Shown here in pieces: positions 1 through 7,781 of a DNA stretch of 64,000 nt. This DNA is from Algihabitans sp965233705 (lineage in GTDB: Bacteria > Pseudomonadota > Alphaproteobacteria > Kiloniellales > DSM-21159), in assembly GCA_965233705.1 (NCBI GenBank), contig CBDDTF010000003.1, positions 1,240,001 through 1,304,000 of the forward strand, given 5' to 3'. Made by a program: the position numbers and the translations under genes. Below the pieces are notes generated by a model. It was not told the origin of the DNA, searched no databases, and worked only from the letters and a program-made list of their open reading frames with translations. Every line of letters starts with the position of its first letter. Positions within the stretch are counted from its first letter, which is position 1.

Positions 1-500
1 ACCCGTCGCCAGGTGATGCGGCGCTGGTCGATGCCCAGGGCGTTGCCCCAGTAGATGTGGTTGTCGATCAGGGCCGACAGCAGGTTGTGCGCGATGGCGA
101 TGGCGTGGAAGTCGCCGGTGAAGTGCAGGTTGATGTCCTCCATCGGCACCACCTGGGCGTAGCCGCCGCCGGCCGCCCCGCCCTTCATGCCGAAGCAGGG
201 GCCGAGCGAGGGTTCGCGCAGGCAGATCGCCGTCCGCTTGCCGATGCGGTTCAGCCCGTCGCCGAGCCCGACCGTGGTGGTGGTCTTGCCCTCGCCCGCC
301 GGGGTCGGATTGATCGCGGTGACCAGGATCAGCTTGCCGTCCGGCCGCCCGTTCAGCGTCTTCAGGAAGTCGAAGGAGAGCTTGGCCTTGTAGGGGCCGT
401 AGGCCAGCAGGCTGTCGGCCGGGATGTCCAGCTTGGCGCCGATCTCCTGAATCGGCTGCAAACGGGCCTCGCGTGCGATCTCGATGTCGCTTTTCGCCAT
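1..500 (-). CDS. fhs: Formate-tetrahydrofolate ligase (N-terminal part; gene runs off the window)
   Basis: ATP-dependent ligation of formate to tetrahydrofolate, giving 10-formyl-THF for one-carbon metabolism in the cytoplasm. Only the first 166 codons are present; the 3' part lies left of base 1. The start is the ATG whose complement is at 498-500. The visible protein opens MAKSDIEIAREA, a typical family start, and carries the P-loop TPAGEGKTTTTVGLGDG followed by REPSLGPCFGMKGGAAGGGY and DINLHFTGDFHAI, all characteristic of this large (about 555 residue) P-loop enzyme. The 10-formyl-THF it makes is the cofactor used by PurN (24171-24821), although the two genes are not linked as an operon. 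No frameshift is seen in the part present. Confidence 0.95.
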   Translation of the reverse strand, partial: MAKSDIEIAREARLQPIQEIGAKLDIPADSLLAYGPYKAKLSFDFLKTLNGRPDGKLILVTAINPTPAGEGKTTTTVGLGDGLNRIGKRTAICLREPSLGPCFGMKGGAAGGGYAQVVPMEDINLHFTGDFHAIAIAHNLLSALIDNHIYWGNALGIDQRRITWRR

Positions 501-791
501 GACGGTGCGGCTCCCCCCAGTTCTGCGTCGGTGTGCTTCGCGGCGGCCGGACGACAGCGCTCGGCCAACCTCCGGCGGACCCTTCTCGGCGATCCGCTGC
601 GGACGCTAAAAGGACCGCAGCTCAACAACTTGCCTGGGATCGACCGGCGCCCGTCGAATCGCGGCATGGGTGCGGGCGCGGCAGGCGGCGCCACCGCCGC
701 CGCGCGCCGAACGCTTCGATCCGGGCCGGAGCGGCAGGACAGCCCCCTGCACGGCCCCCTGCAAGGCGGCTTTCCGCCCGCACGGCCCGCC

Positions 792-1112
792 CTACCCCTC
801 GACGGTGATCGCCAGCGCCAGCGCCCCCTGCTTGATCTGGATCGCTTTCTGGCCGCGGCGGGGCACCGGGATGTTGCGCTCCATGCAGTAGAGCAGGAAG
901 GCGCGTGCCAGATCGAGTTCGTTCAGCGTGAGGCGCCGCGCCGCCTCCCCGCTGCCGCAGAACGCGACCGCGCGCACGGGCTGCTCGTCGTAGGCCTGCA
1001 CCCGCTCGATGACCTCGCCGCCCAGATCCCACTTGCTGGCCTTGACGAAGCGGCGCAGCGCGTCGATGGCTTCAAACTCGCTGAAAAGGATCGTGCGGAT
1101 TTCGCGAGGCAT
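792..1112 (-). CDS. Conserved-looking small protein of unknown function
   Basis: A 106-residue soluble protein with no signal peptide or membrane segment. I do not recognise the family. It opens MPREIRTILFSEFEAIDALRRF, continues with a mixed alpha/beta pattern, and has a C-terminal part (RRGQKAIQIKQGALALAIT) that reads like a short beta-rich module. The ATG at 1112 is the first in the frame and sits about 20 bases below a plausible promoter (1140-1169). It is single, between fhs (292-base gap before its start) and the nitrilase gene. Codon use looks like that of its neighbours and the reading frame is clean, so I take it as a real gene of unknown role. Confidence 0.65.
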   Translation of the reverse strand: MPREIRTILFSEFEAIDALRRFVKASKWDLGGEVIERVQAYDEQPVRAVAFCGSGEAARRLTLNELDLARAFLLYCMERNIPVPRRGQKAIQIKQGALALAITVEG

Positions 1113-1139
1113 TCCAAGACTTTCAGTAGATTAGAAACG

Positions 1140-1169
1140 AACCTACCCTCGTCCGCGATCGGTTAACAA
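1140..1169 (-). promoter_or_regulatory. Possible sigma70-type promoter for the 792-1112 gene
   Basis: Read on the minus strand, TTGTTA (complement of 1164-1169) is followed after 18 bases by TAGGTT (complement of 1140-1145). This lies in a locally A+T-rich patch and would start transcription about 20 bases before the ATG at 1112. Assigned by eye only. Confidence 0.3.
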
Positions 1170-1195
1170 GCGGTAAGGGCCCCGCCGCCGCGCCT

Positions 1196-2074
1196 CTACA
1201 ACCTGCGGCTTTCCGCCGGAATCCCGATCTGCCAGCTCAGGCGGTTCAGCTCGCGCAGCACCAGGTCCAGATTGCTGTCGCGCAGGGTCGGCAGGCGGTA
1301 GCGGGCCCGCTTGACCGCCTCGTAGTCCAGCTCCGCCACCAGCAGCTCCTCCCCCGCCCCGGCCACCGTCAGGGTCTTGGCCTCGGGGTCGAGGATGCGG
1401 CTGCCGCCCCAGAAGTCGAGGCCGGACTCGCCGCGCGCATGGTTGGCCATGACGATCGGCACGCCGTAGATCATGGCGTAGAACTGCATCGCCAGCGCCC
1501 AGCCGTCGGGATTCGAGAAGCCGCCGCCGACGGCGCTCTCGGCCGAGGCGATCGGCACCAGCAAGAGCGTCGTGCCATGCACCATGGCCAGGTGGGTGAG
1601 CGCCGGGTTCCAGCTATCGGCGCAGATCAGCATGCCGGCGCGCCAGCGCTGGTCCAGCGCGAAGGTCTCGAAATAGCGGCCTTCGGCGAAGTGCTTGCCT
1701 TCCTCCAGGTTGCCGTAGGTGGCGAGGTTGAGCTTGCGGTGGATGAAGGCGATCTCGCCGCCTCGCAGCGCCAGGGCGGAGTTGTGGAACTGCGCGGCCA
1801 CCCCCTCCTCGATGAAGCCGAGCACGCTGACCATCTCGCCGCTCGCCCGCGCCAGCTCGGCGATGATCCCCGAATCGCGGCGCAGGGAGATGTCCACGGT
1901 CTGCGGCCCGACGGCGTAGCCGGTCAGCGAGAGTTCCGGAAAGAGCAGCAGCTCCACGCCTTCGCGCCGCGCCCGCGCGATCGCCTCCAGATGCTTGGCG
2001 GCGTTGTGCTCGACCGCGCCCAGGCGGCAGTCGATCTGCGCCACGCCGACGCGCAGCTTGCCGTCCTCGGCCAT
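1196..2074 (-). CDS. Carbon-nitrogen hydrolase (nitrilase superfamily amidase)
   Basis: A 292-residue cytoplasmic amidohydrolase of the nitrilase superfamily, which cleaves or transfers amide nitrogen; the substrate cannot be told from sequence. The three catalytic residues are in order: Glu in LLLFPELSLTGY near residue 46, Lys in HRKLNLATYGNLEEGK, and Cys in MLICADSWNP. The spacing and the LTGY motif resemble the N-terminal glutaminase half of NAD synthetases and free-standing relatives, but no synthetase domain is attached. The start ATG at 2074 gives the usual family N-terminus (KLRVGVAQIDCRLG). It is divergent from the diguanylate cyclase gene across a 278-base region holding a tandem array. 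No operon partner is evident. Confidence 0.85.
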   Translation of the reverse strand: MAEDGKLRVGVAQIDCRLGAVEHNAAKHLEAIARARREGVELLLFPELSLTGYAVGPQTVDISLRRDSGIIAELARASGEMVSVLGFIEEGVAAQFHNSALALRGGEIAFIHRKLNLATYGNLEEGKHFAEGRYFETFALDQRWRAGMLICADSWNPALTHLAMVHGTTLLLVPIASAESAVGGGFSNPDGWALAMQFYAMIYGVPIVMANHARGESGLDFWGGSRILDPEAKTLTVAGAGEELLVAELDYEAVKRARYRLPTLRDSNLDLVLRELNRLSWQIGIPAESRRL

Positions 2075-2123
2075 CGTCGGGTCTCCCTGCTCACGCCGTG
2101 GCGCCGAACCAGATCATGAGAGC

Positions 2124-2222
2124 CCAGGGGCCGGCAAGCCCAGGGGCCGGCATGCCTTGGGGCCCGGCATGCCTTGGGGCCCGGCATGCCTTGGGGGCCC
2201 GGCAAGCCTTGCCGGCCCCTGG
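2124..2222. repeat. 17-bp tandem array flanked by inverted arms, in a divergent promoter region
   Basis: Three units of GGCATGCCTTGGGGCCC (2149-2165, 2166-2182, and 2183-2200 with one extra G). The left arm CCAGGGGCCGGCA occurs twice (2124-2136 and 2140-2152) and its exact reverse complement lies at 2210-2222. The whole segment could therefore fold into a long GC-rich hairpin. It lies between the divergent starts at 2074 and 2353. It is one of about a dozen short tandem arrays in this window. Confidence 0.8.
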
Positions 2223-2352
2223 GCGGCCGCGGCGGCAGAACTTGCCGGCGCCGGCCTCTGCCCAGGCCCTCCAGCCGGCAGGCCGCGGCGGCTGTCCGTG
2301 GCATGCGGCTTGCAGTGTCCTGCCGCAAGGACCCCAGCCAGGCAGGACGCAA

Positions 2353-3096
2353 ATGTCGCAGTTCCAGCTCATCCACTCCCCGCTCGCCGCTCCCCTGACT
2401 GCCGCCAACGGCACGCCCCTCGGCGACCGCGACGCCCGGCCCGAGTTGGCCTTCGCCGCCCACCGCCTGCGGCGTTTGGCCGAACGGGCCGGCGGCAAGC
2501 TGGACGGCGACGGCCACGCCCTGATCGCCGAGCTGCTGGAGGCGGCCGCCGAGGCCGAGCAGTGCCTGGCCGAGCAGGCCCAGCGCATTCGCCAGCTCGA
2601 AAGCCTCTCGGTCACCGACGAGTTGACCGGCCTGTTCAACCGCCGGGGCTTCCTGGCCGCGCTCGACCGCGCCCTGGCCGCCTGCCGGCGCCACGGCGAG
2701 CCCGGCCTGCTGCTGCTCGTCGACCTCGACCGCTTCAAGGCGATCAACGACAGCTACGGGCATCTTGCCGGCGACGCGGTGCTGCGCGGCGTGGCCGAGC
2801 TGCTGCTCGTCACGGTGCGCAAGTCCGACATCGTCGCCCGCCTGGGCGGCGACGAGTTCGCGGTGCTGCTGCCGCGCACCCGCACCGCGCGGGCGGAGAA
2901 GCTGGCCGCCAAGATCGACCGCGCCATCAACACGCTGCGTCTCGACTATGGTCACAGCCAGATCCCGGTCTCGGCCAGCGTGGGCTGGGAGACCTACGGG
3001 CCGCGCAGCCACCCCGACAGACTGATCTTCGTCGCCGACCGCGCGCTCTACCGGGCGAAACGACCGGGCTTCGCCGGCACCCCGGCCTCCGCTTGA
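2353..3096 (+). CDS. Diguanylate cyclase (GGDEF domain) with product-inhibition site
   Basis: Makes the second messenger cyclic di-GMP from two GTP. The 247-residue protein has a short N-terminal helical, probably coiled-coil region of about 90 residues with no recognisable sensor, then a GGDEF domain starting near SVTDELTGLFNRRGF. The active-site motif GGDEF is intact in ARLGGDEFAVLLP, and RKSD stands exactly five residues before it, matching the RxxD inhibitory I-site. DLDRFKAINDSYGH is the usual metal and substrate loop. The ATG at 2353 is preferred over in-frame ATGs upstream because AGGA lies just before it and the upstream part is the low-complexity array. No membrane segment is seen, so it is likely cytoplasmic. 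Confidence 0.92.
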   Translation: MSQFQLIHSPLAAPLTAANGTPLGDRDARPELAFAAHRLRRLAERAGGKLDGDGHALIAELLEAAAEAEQCLAEQAQRIRQLESLSVTDELTGLFNRRGFLAALDRALAACRRHGEPGLLLLVDLDRFKAINDSYGHLAGDAVLRGVAELLLVTVRKSDIVARLGGDEFAVLLPRTRTARAEKLAAKIDRAINTLRLDYGHSQIPVSASVGWETYGPRSHPDRLIFVADRALYRAKRPGFAGTPASA

Positions 3097-3234
3097 AACC
3101 CCGATATCTGGCATTTGATGCGCTTTTGTCCGGCTTGCAGCGGAGTTCGCGGGCGCCGGCACACACGACCGGCACAGCGGCGCCATGGCGCGCGCCGGTT
3201 TCCCGCGCGCGTGGTCGGCCCTAAGTTGCTCGCT

Positions 3235-3723
3235 ATGACTCTGCGCAAGCTGCCGCGCACCCTGCGGCTCGACACCTCGGACCTCTATGTCTTCGAGACC
3301 GCGGCCGAGCCCGGCGAGTGGGCGGTCTCGGGCGCCTTCAGCTTCGCCGGCCGGCCGCCCGAGCAGCTCGACCGCAAGGCGCAGCTCGCGCTCGCCAGCG
3401 GTTGGCTCGGCACCGAGAGTTTCGGCTTCAGCACCCTGGTCGAGGTGGCCGAGATCGACGAGCCCGGCTACTTCGCGGTGGTCGAGCGTCTCGCCCGCCA
3501 CTTCGTCGCGGCCCACGGCGCGCCCGGCCTGGCCGATGCTCTGCCGGTCGCGCGCGCCGAGGTCGACGACGCCAGCGCCCTGTGCGAGCACAAGACCGGC
3601 ACGCTGCTGGCGGTGGCGCGCGCGGTCAACGAGGCGGGCGAGCTGGTCGAGCGCTTCCGGGTCATCCGGCCCGAGCGCGCCGCCGACCACGCCAAGATCT
3701 GGGAGATCGTCGAGGACACGTGA
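3235..3723 (+). CDS. Conserved protein of unknown function (DUF6505-like)
   Basis: A 162-residue soluble acidic protein. The start is the ATG at 3235, opening MTLRKLPRTLRLDTSDLYVF. It contains GEWAVSGAFSF, a stretch GWLGTESFGFSTLVEV, and a C-terminal CEHKTGTLLAVAR ... ERFRVIRPE. The sequence resembles the alphaproteobacterial family annotated DUF6505 as I remember it, but I cannot confirm this without a search, and no function is known to me. It stands 138 bases after the diguanylate cyclase on the same strand and converges on agmatine deiminase. No catalytic motif is evident. Confidence 0.7.
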   Translation: MTLRKLPRTLRLDTSDLYVFETAAEPGEWAVSGAFSFAGRPPEQLDRKAQLALASGWLGTESFGFSTLVEVAEIDEPGYFAVVERLARHFVAAHGAPGLADALPVARAEVDDASALCEHKTGTLLAVARAVNEAGELVERFRVIRPERAADHAKIWEIVEDT

Positions 3724-3736
3724 CGTCGGGCGCACG

Positions 3737-3751
3737 CCCGCCTGCGGCGGG
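3737..3751. terminator. GC hairpin between convergent genes
   Basis: CCCGCC-TGC-GGCGGG forms a perfect 6-base stem in the 58 bases separating the convergent ends at 3723 and 3782. No T-run follows on either strand, so it is at best a weak terminator or mRNA 3'-end hairpin. Confidence 0.25.
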
Positions 3752-3781
3752 ACCCGGCGTTGTCCAGCGCGCGCCGCGCGC

Positions 3782-4819
3782 TCAGTCGGCGGCCTCGGTC
3801 GCGCCCGGTTCCGGCTGCTGCTGGGTGATGCAGTGGATGCCGCCGCCGCCCTGCAGGATCGGCAGGGCCGGAAGCTGGACCAGTTCGCGCCCGGGGAAGC
3901 AGGTCTTCAGGATTTCCATCGCCTTGTCGTCGGCGGGATCGTCGAACGCCGGCAGCACCACGCCGCCGTTCGGCAGGTAGAAGTTCACGTAGCTCAGGGT
4001 CAGCCGGGTGCCGTCGGCCTTCTTCTTCGGCTTGGGCAGCGGCAGCTCCACGACCTCGAGCGTCCGTCCGCGAGCGTCGGTGGCCTCGCGCAGAATCTCC
4101 AGATTGCGGGTCAGGCGCGCGTGGTTCTCCTCGCTCTCCTCGCCCGGCGCCAGAGAGATCACCCGGCCCGGCGCGGCGAAGCAGGCGACGTTGTCGACAT
4201 GGCCGTCGGTCTCATCGTCGATCAGGCCCTCGGGCAGCCAGATCACCGTCTCGGCTCCGGTGTAGGCCTTGAGCAGCGCCTCCACCTCGTCGCGGCTCTT
4301 GCCCGGATTGCGGTTGTCGTTGACCAGCGTGCTCTCGACCGCCAGCAGCGTCCCCTCGCCGTCGCTGTGGAGCGCGCCCCCCTCGGCAATCAGCGGCGCG
4401 CGGTAGCGCGGCAGCTCCAGGTGCACCAGCAGGCGCTCGGCCAGCGCCGCGTCGGCCGCGTGCTCCGGGTAGAGGCCGCCCCAGGCGTTGAAGCCCCAGT
4501 CGACGCCGGCCAGCCCGCCGCGGCCGTCGATCACGAAGGTCGGTCCGGTGTCGCGGGCCCAGGAGTCGTCGAGATCCAGCGGCAGGCAGCCGATGCCGCT
4601 GCCGAGCTGCACCGACACCTCGGCGAGCTGGTCGGACGGCGCGATCATCGTCACCGGCTCGAAGCGGGCGATGGCGCGGGCGACCTCGACATAGGCTTCG
4701 CGGGCTTCGTCGAGGCGGTCTCCCCAGATCTCCTCGCGGACCGGCCAAGCCATCCAGCAGCGGCTGTGAGGGTGCCATTCCGCAGGCATGAAGAAGCCGT
4801 CTTCGGCCGGCGTGCGCAT
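3782..4819 (-). CDS. aguA: Agmatine deiminase
   Basis: Hydrolyses agmatine to N-carbamoylputrescine and ammonia in the cytoplasm, a route from arginine to putrescine. The 345-residue protein is the normal family length. It has the opening PAEWHPHSRCWMAWP, the substrate-binding WARDTGPTFVID, the HVDNVACF motif with a catalytic His, and the C-terminal GGGGIHCITQQQP with the nucleophilic Cys. The ATG at 4819 is chosen because it places MPAEW at residue 10 as in relatives; longer in-frame starts add only low-complexity sequence. No N-carbamoylputrescine amidase is adjacent, although the nitrilase-superfamily gene at 1196-2074 is nearby and belongs to the right superfamily. That link is only a possibility. 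Confidence 0.93.
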   Translation of the reverse strand: MRTPAEDGFFMPAEWHPHSRCWMAWPVREEIWGDRLDEAREAYVEVARAIARFEPVTMIAPSDQLAEVSVQLGSGIGCLPLDLDDSWARDTGPTFVIDGRGGLAGVDWGFNAWGGLYPEHAADAALAERLLVHLELPRYRAPLIAEGGALHSDGEGTLLAVESTLVNDNRNPGKSRDEVEALLKAYTGAETVIWLPEGLIDDETDGHVDNVACFAAPGRVISLAPGEESEENHARLTRNLEILREATDARGRTLEVVELPLPKPKKKADGTRLTLSYVNFYLPNGGVVLPAFDDPADDKAMEILKTCFPGRELVQLPALPILQGGGGIHCITQQQPEPGATEAAD

Positions 4820-5040
4820 GCTGTTCGGGTGTCCTGCTGTTGTGCTTCGCGGCGCGCGGCCCTGGCCCGACCCCGGCGCGTTCCGCGCCCAAGCCCGGAG
4901 CCGCAAACCGCGCGCGGAGTCTAGGCAAGCCGGTCCCGCCTGTCCATCACAACAGGCCGGCGGGCGGCCCGGGAAAGGGATAAATCATTATGGCGAATCA
5001 GGGCGTTAGTTCGTCGCCCCCGGGAAATCGGCAGGTGCCG

Positions 5041-5616
5041 TCAGCCCTCGACCGGCGTCGTGGACAGCGGCTTGGGCTGCGCCAGGCGGCCGAGCTGCGT
5101 GGTCGCCCGGGCAGTATCGGGGCGGGCATCGTCGCTCAGGAAGCCCGCCGCGCCGAGCTGCACCGCGGGCGCCGCCCCGGCGTGGGCGGTGACCGGCCCG
5201 GTGGCGGGCGTGCGGCCGGCCACGGCCGTGCCCGGCGCCAGGTCGTCGCTGAGGAAGGCGACCTGGGCGAAGGGCGAGGCCGGGCGCAGGTCCTCGACGC
5301 CGACGGCGGCGGTCTGGCCCTGCAGCAGCTCGACCGGCGTCACGGCTGCGGCCGGCGCCCCCTCCTCGGGCAGCGGCTCCAGCACGCCCAGCGCCATCTC
5401 GTAGTCCTGCGGCGAGCTGCAGGCGTCGCCCTCGATCACCCGGATCACCGCGCAGTCCTCACCGGCCACCGCCGAGACGGCATGGTCCGTCGTCGTCTTG
5501 CCGGTGACGGCGTAGCTGCCGATGTCCAGCACCAGCGTGGCGAGCGACACCGGCGTCGGCATGCCGCAGGCGGCCAGGGGCAGCAGCAGCGCGAGTGCGA
5601 AAATTGGCCGGAACAT
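5041..5616 (-). CDS. Putative lipoprotein of unknown function
   Basis: A 191-residue exported protein. It opens MFRPIFALALLLPLAACGMPTP: a short basic start, a hydrophobic core and a lipobox LAAC, so Cys17 would be lipidated and the protein anchored in the envelope. The next 60 residues (SLATLVLDIGSYAVTGKTTTDHAVS, then EDCAVIRVIEGDAC) resemble small proteobacterial lipoproteins with a conserved region before a disordered Ala/Pro/Thr-rich tail. I cannot name the family. The ATG at 5616 is chosen because it begins the signal peptide. It lies downstream of aspS on the same strand, separated by 184 bases including the 5738-5803 array. Confidence 0.75.
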   Translation of the reverse strand: MFRPIFALALLLPLAACGMPTPVSLATLVLDIGSYAVTGKTTTDHAVSAVAGEDCAVIRVIEGDACSSPQDYEMALGVLEPLPEEGAPAAAVTPVELLQGQTAAVGVEDLRPASPFAQVAFLSDDLAPGTAVAGRTPATGPVTAHAGAAPAVQLGAAGFLSDDARPDTARATTQLGRLAQPKPLSTTPVEG

Positions 5617-5737
5617 CCTGGGCGCCCCCTGAAAAAAGACTCTTGACCGCTCCCCAACCGTTGGAGTCCAGCATGCCGGAGTCGCGTCGGTCAAGCTGCC
5701 ACCAGCTTAGGGCGCTGAAATATTAAGATTTCCTTTA

Positions 5738-5803
5738 CCCCGGGCCGGCCTTCACCCCGGGCCGGCCTTCACCCCGGCCGGCCTTCACCCCGGCCGGCCT
5801 TCA
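5738..5803. repeat. Tandem array of 16/17-bp units reaching into the aspS stop codon
   Basis: Four units of CCCCGGGCCGGCCTTCA or the 16-base form CCCCGGCCGGCCTTCA, at 5738-5754, 5755-5771, 5772-5787 and 5788-5803, followed by a diverged fifth. Each unit ends in TCA. The last of these (5801-5803) is the TGA stop of aspS on the minus strand, so the array looks like repeated duplication of the gene's end. Confidence 0.85.
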
Positions 5804-7609
5804 CCCCTGCCCGGCCTTCGGCGGGCTCGCCGCCGGCTTCGGGGGCAAGGCCAGGCGCAGGTGCAGCTCGCGTAGCCGCTCCGGCGTCACCTCGGCCGGA
5901 GCGCCCATCAGCAGATCCTCGGCCCGCTGGTTCATCGGGAAGGCGATCACCTCGCGGATGTTCGGCTCGTCGGCCAGCAGCATGACGATGCGGTCGATGC
6001 CCGGCGCCGACCCGCCGTGCGGCGGCGCGCCGTACTGCAGCGCGTGGAACAGGCCGGAGAAGCGCTTCTCCACCTCGGCCGCGTCGTAGCCGGCGATCTC
6101 GAAGGCCTTGACCATGATGTCCGGGCGGTGGTTCCGGATGGCGCCCGACGACAGCTCCACGCCGTTGCAGACGATGTCGTACTGGAACGCCTTGATGGTC
6201 AGCGGGTCCTGGGTCTCCAGCGCCTCCATGCCGCCCTGCGGCATGGAAAAGGGATTGTGGGAGAACTCGATGGTCCCGCTTTCCTCATCCAGTTCGTAAA
6301 GCGGGTAGTCGACGATCCAGCAGAACTTGAAGACGCCGCGCTCCAGCAGGTCCAGGTCGACGCCCAGCTTGCTGCGCACCGCGCCGGCGAAGCTGGCCGC
6401 CGCCAGCGGCTTGTCGCAGGCGAAGAAGACGGCATCGCCGTCGGTCAGGCCGGCCGCCTGCTTGATCTGCTCGCAGCGCTCCGGCTCCAGGTTGCGCGCG
6501 ATCGGCCCCTTGGCCTCGCCGCCGTCGAACACGATGTAGCCGAGCCCCGGCTTGCCCTCGCCCTGGGCCCAGGAATTCAGCTTGTCGAAGAAGCTGCGCG
6601 GCTGCGCGGCGGCGCCCGGCGCCGGAATCGCGCGCACCACGGCGCCCTGGTCGACCAGCTTGGCGAAGATGCCGAAGCCGCCGCCGCGGAAGGCCTCGCT
6701 GACGTCGGCGATGACGATGGGATTGCGCAGGTCCGGCTTGTCGCTGCCGTACTTCAGCATCGCCTCGTCGTAGGGGATGCGCGGGAACGGCGGCGCGGTG
6801 ACGCCGCGGTCGCCGGAGAACTCGTCGAACACGCCGTGCAGAACCGGCTCGATCGCAGCAAAAACATCCTCTTGCGTGACGAAGCTCATTTCGAAGTCGA
6901 GCTGATAGAACTCGCCCGGCGAGCGGTCGGCGCGGCCGTCCTCGTCGCGAAAGCAGGGCGCGATCTGGAAGTACTTGTCGAAGCCGGCGACCATCAGGAG
7001 CTGCTTGAACATCTGCGGCGCCTGCGGCAGCGCGTAGAACTTGCCGGGATGCACGCGGCTGGGCACCAGGTAGGCGCGCGCGCCCTCGGGGCTGTCGGCG
7101 GTCAGGATCGGCGTCTGGAACTCGTGGAAGCCCTGCTCGATCATCCGCCGTCGGATCGAGGAGATGACCTGGCTGCGCAGCAGCAGCTTCTTCTGCATCT
7201 TCTCGCGGCGCAGATCGAGGAAGCGGTAGCGCAGGCGGCTCTCCTCGCCGGCGTCCTCCTCGCTATTGACCTGCAGCGGCACCTGCTCGGCGCGGGCCTC
7301 CAGGTGGAACTCGCCGATGCGCAGCTCGACCGCGCCGGTCGGCAGGTTCGGGTTGACCGTCTCGGCGGTGCGCTCGACCACCTCGCCGGTCACCGTGACG
7401 ACCGACTCGTTGCGCGCCTTCTCGACCTCGGCGAAAAGCGGGCTGGAGATGTCCAGCACGCACTGGGTCACCCCGAAGTGGTCGCGCAGGTCGACGAACA
7501 GTAGCTGTCCGTGGTCGCGCTTGCGATGGACCCAGCCGGACAGGCGGACGGTCTGGCCGGCGTGCGCGGGGCGAAGTTCGCCGCAGGTGTGCGTGCGGAA
7601 GGGGTGCAT
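5801..7609 (-). CDS. aspS: Aspartyl-tRNA synthetase
   Basis: Charges tRNA-Asp (and in many alphaproteobacteria also tRNA-Asn) with aspartate; essential for translation. At 602 residues it has the bacterial architecture: N-terminal OB-fold anticodon-binding domain (VRLSGWVHRKRDHG), class II catalytic core with motif 2 (APCFRDEDGRADRSPGEFYQ) and motif 3 (GGSAPGIDRIVMLL), and the bacterial GAD insertion between them. The start is the ATG at 7609, MHPFRTHTCGELR, the usual position; the longer frame adds a low-complexity stretch. It is divergent from rnd. The C-terminus (LPPKPAASPPKAGQG) is a disordered tail whose stop codon lies in the tandem array. Confidence 0.98.
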   Translation of the reverse strand: MHPFRTHTCGELRPAHAGQTVRLSGWVHRKRDHGQLLFVDLRDHFGVTQCVLDISSPLFAEVEKARNESVVTVTGEVVERTAETVNPNLPTGAVELRIGEFHLEARAEQVPLQVNSEEDAGEESRLRYRFLDLRREKMQKKLLLRSQVISSIRRRMIEQGFHEFQTPILTADSPEGARAYLVPSRVHPGKFYALPQAPQMFKQLLMVAGFDKYFQIAPCFRDEDGRADRSPGEFYQLDFEMSFVTQEDVFAAIEPVLHGVFDEFSGDRGVTAPPFPRIPYDEAMLKYGSDKPDLRNPIVIADVSEAFRGGGFGIFAKLVDQGAVVRAIPAPGAAAQPRSFFDKLNSWAQGEGKPGLGYIVFDGGEAKGPIARNLEPERCEQIKQAAGLTDGDAVFFACDKPLAAASFAGAVRSKLGVDLDLLERGVFKFCWIVDYPLYELDEESGTIEFSHNPFSMPQGGMEALETQDPLTIKAFQYDIVCNGVELSSGAIRNHRPDIMVKAFEIAGYDAAEVEKRFSGLFHALQYGAPPHGGSAPGIDRIVMLLADEPNIREVIAFPMNQRAEDLLMGAPAEVTPERLRELHLRLALPPKPAASPPKAGQG

Positions 7610-7781
7610 GCGGTAAGGCTCGCTAGAGGCGTGTGAAGGCACGCCCGCCCGGGCCGACCCGGCGGGCGGGCGCAAAAGGGCCCCGACAGCCGGGCTTTGT
7701 CAAGGTCACCGAGCCGTTGTCCTGGCGCGCGATGCGCTATCGGGTCGTGACGCAGCGCCGAAGCTGCTATACCGCCGCCCC

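Noticed and set aside
3235..3723. Longer start of this gene at 3115
   Set aside because: The extra 40 residues are Arg/Pro/Cys low-complexity and lack a ribosome-binding site; the conserved-looking protein begins at 3235.
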